From assembly GCA_013695115.1 (NCBI GenBank), contig JACDBD010000268.1, positions 1-6,767 of the forward strand: 6,767 nt of DNA. Direction: 5' to 3'. The notes below the pieces were generated by a model, which saw nothing but the letters and a program-made list of their open reading frames with translations, was not told where the DNA came from and searched no databases. Below are positions 5,425 through 6,767 of the stretch, piece by piece; the first letter of the stretch is position 1; the number at the start of each line of letters is the position of its first letter. A program made the position numbers and the translations under genes. The stretch is from Actinomycetota bacterium. Lineage in GTDB: Bacteria; Actinomycetota; Acidimicrobiia; IMCC26256; JACDBD01.

Positions 5425-6233
5425 TTGCCCTTGAACACCGGCGGCCGCTTCTCGGCGAACGCGCGCGGCCCTTCCTGTGCGTCCTCGCTGGCGAAGACCT
5501 CCCACCCGATCTTGTCCTGGATCTCCATGGCCTCGCGGTCGGGCAGCCCCTCGGTCTCGCGCCAGGCGCGCAGGATCGCCTGACACGAGAGCGGTCCGCA
5601 TGCCGCCACCTGCTCGGCGACGGCGCGGGCGACGGGTAGGGCCTGACCATCGGGCACGACCCGGCCGATGAGGCCGATCTCCTTCGCTTCCAGCGCGCTG
5701 ACCGCCCGGGCGCTGAGGAGGATGTCCATCGCGCGCGTGTACGGGATCTGGCGAGGGAGCCGGATGGCCGACCCGCCGAGCGGGAACAGGCCGCGGCGCG
5801 CCTCCCAGACTCCGAAGGTCGCGCCCTCGCCGGCGACGCGGATGTCGGTGCCCTGAAGCATCTCCGTGCCGCCCGCGACCGCGTAGCCCTCGACCGCGGC
5901 GATGAGCGGCTTGCTCAGGCGGTAGTCACGCAGCAGCGCCTTCCAGTGGAGGTTGTCGCCCTGCGCCATGCGGTCGCGCACCCGCTCGTCGTCGGAGGGC
6001 TTCGACATCGCCTTCAGGTCGGCCCCCGAGCTGAACGTGCCGCCCGCGCCGGTCAGGATCGCCACCCGCACTTCGGGCTCGTCGTCGACGTAGGTGAAGC
6101 CGTCGGCGAGGCCGACGAGCATGTCGGGGCTGAGGGCGTTGCGGGCCTCGGGCCGGTTCATGGTGAGGGTGACCACGTGCCCGTCGCGCTCGACGGTGCA
6201 GTGCTTGGTGGTCATATCGTCGAGCACGGGCAT
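5421..6233 (-). CDS. Enoyl-CoA hydratase (crotonase family, EchA19-like)
   Basis: A 270-residue crotonase-fold protein, a normal length for the family. The N-terminal beta-strand and NRPEARNALS (26-35) are typical. The oxyanion hole is formed by SSGADLK (68-74) and GYAVAGGTEM (116-125). Both acid/base glutamates of true hydratases are present, E124 in GGTEM and E144 in FGVWEARRG, so hydration of a 2-enoyl-CoA is likely rather than only isomerase or hydrolase activity. The stretches GTDIRVAGE (128-136), LFPLGGSAIRL (149-159), EIGLIGRVVPDGQAL (185-199) and the C-terminal EGPRAFAEKRPP closely match, from memory, mycobacterial EchA19, an enzyme tied to cholesterol side-chain breakdown. No other steroid gene is in view, so a general fatty or side-chain acyl-CoA role is the safer call. 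M1 is chosen over M7 because of the ribosome site before it. First gene of a three-gene operon. Confidence 0.92.
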   Translation of the reverse strand: MPVLDDMTTKHCTVERDGHVVTLTMNRPEARNALSPDMLVGLADGFTYVDDEPEVRVAILTGAGGTFSSGADLKAMSKPSDDERVRDRMAQGDNLHWKALLRDYRLSKPLIAAVEGYAVAGGTEMLQGTDIRVAGEGATFGVWEARRGLFPLGGSAIRLPRQIPYTRAMDILLSARAVSALEAKEIGLIGRVVPDGQALPVARAVAEQVAACGPLSCQAILRAWRETEGLPDREAMEIQDKIGWEVFASEDAQEGPRAFAEKRPPVFKGK

Positions 6234-6238
6234 GCCGG

Positions 6239-6244
6239 CCTCCC
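6239..6244 (-). promoter_or_regulatory. Ribosome binding site of the hydratase gene
   Basis: On the minus strand GGGAGG lies 5 bases before the ATG at 6233. It supports this first ATG over the second in-frame ATG six codons later, which has no such sequence although many homologues start near it. Confidence 0.7.
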
Positions 6245-6275
6245 GAATCGAACACGCCGGACGAAAAGCGAACGA

Positions 6276-6281
6276 ATCCTA
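6276..6281 (-). promoter_or_regulatory. Candidate -10 element for the hydratase-thioesterase-lyase operon
   Basis: The 64-base gap between the right-end gene and the hydratase gene is the most AT-rich spot in the area. On the minus strand it contains TAGGAT, which fits the TANNNT -10 pattern and stands 42 bases before the start codon. A -35 box is weak: CCAGTA at 17-base spacing or TCGACC at 24. The gap also holds five TTCG-type repeats of uncertain meaning. A separate promoter here is plausible but not proven; read-through from the upstream gene is the alternative. Confidence 0.3.
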
Positions 6282-6297
6282 CCGACGGCGGCGCGGG

Positions 6298-6767
6298 CTA
6301 CTGGCGGTCGAGCGTCAGGGTGAGCACCTGGAACCGGATGGTGACCTCGTCGCCTTCGCACGTGTAGCCCGCGTCGGGGGTGAACCCGAAGGTCTCCTCG
6401 ACGCCGGCGGCGTCGGGCGGCAGCGGGATGTCGAGGACCTGGCCGTCGCTGGTCGTCGCGGTCAGCGTTCCCGAAAGCGACGTGACGTCGGCGGTCACGG
6501 TGGTGGCGGTGGCGGTGTAGGTGCCGCCGGCGTCGGCCACGAGCTTGGCCATCCCCGTGACCGGGGGGGTGGCCGAGGTCAACGAGAACCGCGTGTCCTC
6601 CGCACCGGTGTCGTGGAAGGCAAAGGTCCCCCCGGGATTGATCTCGAGGGTACGGCCGCCCTCCCCGCCCTCGAGCATGGCTGGCCCGCAGACCGTCTCG
6701 ACCGGCCCGCTGTACACCATGTCCGCCACCTTGTACTCGCCCTGGAGGCACTCAGCCGGGTTGGAAG
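6298..6767 (-). CDS. Partial C-terminal part of a probable secreted lipocalin-like protein
   Basis: The last 155 residues of a gene whose start lies beyond the right edge; the frame is open to the final base. An in-frame GTG at 6729 and ATG at 6720 exist, but the sequence before them (PAECLQGEYKV) already looks like conserved protein, so neither is likely the true start. The visible part is rich in Thr, Gly, Val and Asp in alternating beta-strand pattern (for example GGTYTATATTVTADVTSLSG) with three cysteines, at visible residues 6, 26 and 136; the last is in YTCEGDEVTI near the end. The CLQGEY start and YTCEGD end match, from memory, a lipocalin-like domain common in actinobacterial exported lipoproteins that open with CLxGTW. 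Export cannot be checked because the N-terminus is missing. Domain assignment is moderate; function unknown. Confidence 0.7.
   Translation of the reverse strand, partial: SNPAECLQGEYKVADMVYSGPVETVCGPAMLEGGEGGRTLEINPGGTFAFHDTGAEDTRFSLTSATPPVTGMAKLVADAGGTYTATATTVTADVTSLSGTLTATTSDGQVLDIPLPPDAAGVEETFGFTPDAGYTCEGDEVTIRFQVLTLTLDRQ

Noticed and set aside
5425..5601. Extension of the thioesterase to an upstream ATG at 5601
   Set aside because: The added 59 residues are Arg/Gly-rich and lie inside the hydratase coding frame; the GTG at 5424 gives a normal start with a GTGA overlap.
4478..5650. A 390-residue minus-strand frame overlapping lyase, thioesterase and hydratase genes
   Set aside because: Very arginine- and proline-rich and frame-shifted relative to three genes with conserved motifs; a composition artefact.
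6239..6260. A tRNA T-arm-like string (GTTCGATTC on the minus strand) before the hydratase gene
   Set aside because: The flanking bases do not form the T stem and there is no acceptor, D or anticodon arm in the 64-base gap.

Overview
The window is very GC-rich DNA with densely packed genes, several GTG starts, 4-base gene overlaps and almost no intergenic space. The gene set (single-domain ArsA ATPase with a C-terminal HSP20-like domain, ROK glucokinase with a small protein gene in front, an LLM/F420-type oxidoreductase, an EchA19-like crotonase) points to an actinomycete-type bacterium. My best guess is a non-Streptomyces lineage such as Acidimicrobiia. This is inferred from gene families and composition; no marker gene is present.

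Left end (1-202): no gene can be assigned. Just before the first gene lies an unusual nested repeat: a perfect 10-bp inverted repeat (124-133 and 181-190) enclosing two direct repeats. The right arm overlaps a candidate -10 element only about 10 bases from the start codon.

Plus-strand operon (203-3506): ArsA-family ATPase, a 106-residue acidic helical protein, ROK glucokinase and a compact LLM-class oxidoreductase, with gaps of 1, 15 and 6 bases. The first three resemble a neighbourhood I recall from other actinomycetes, where a small protein gene precedes the glucokinase gene. They are probably co-transcribed.

Convergent junction (3507-3509): only 3 bases separate the two opposing stop codons. 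An imperfect stem-loop spans both of them and may act as a bidirectional terminator.

Minus-strand operon (6233 down to 3510): an EchA19-like enoyl-CoA hydratase, a PaaI-type hotdog thioesterase (start overlapping the hydratase stop by 4 bases) and a sphingosine-1-phosphate-lyase-like PLP enzyme 10 bases further on. Together they suggest processing of acyl-CoA or long-chain aldehyde/phosphoethanolamine-type substrates, but the actual substrate cannot be read from the sequence.

Right end (6298-6767): the C-terminal 155 residues of a gene that begins beyond the window. It looks like a secreted, beta-rich, lipocalin-like protein with paired cysteines. No mobile element, CRISPR array or RNA gene was found. 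I see no clear sign of a wholly new system. The most unusual items are the nested repeat before the ArsA gene, the altered zinc-site residue of the ROK kinase, and the lyase-hydratase-thioesterase operon.
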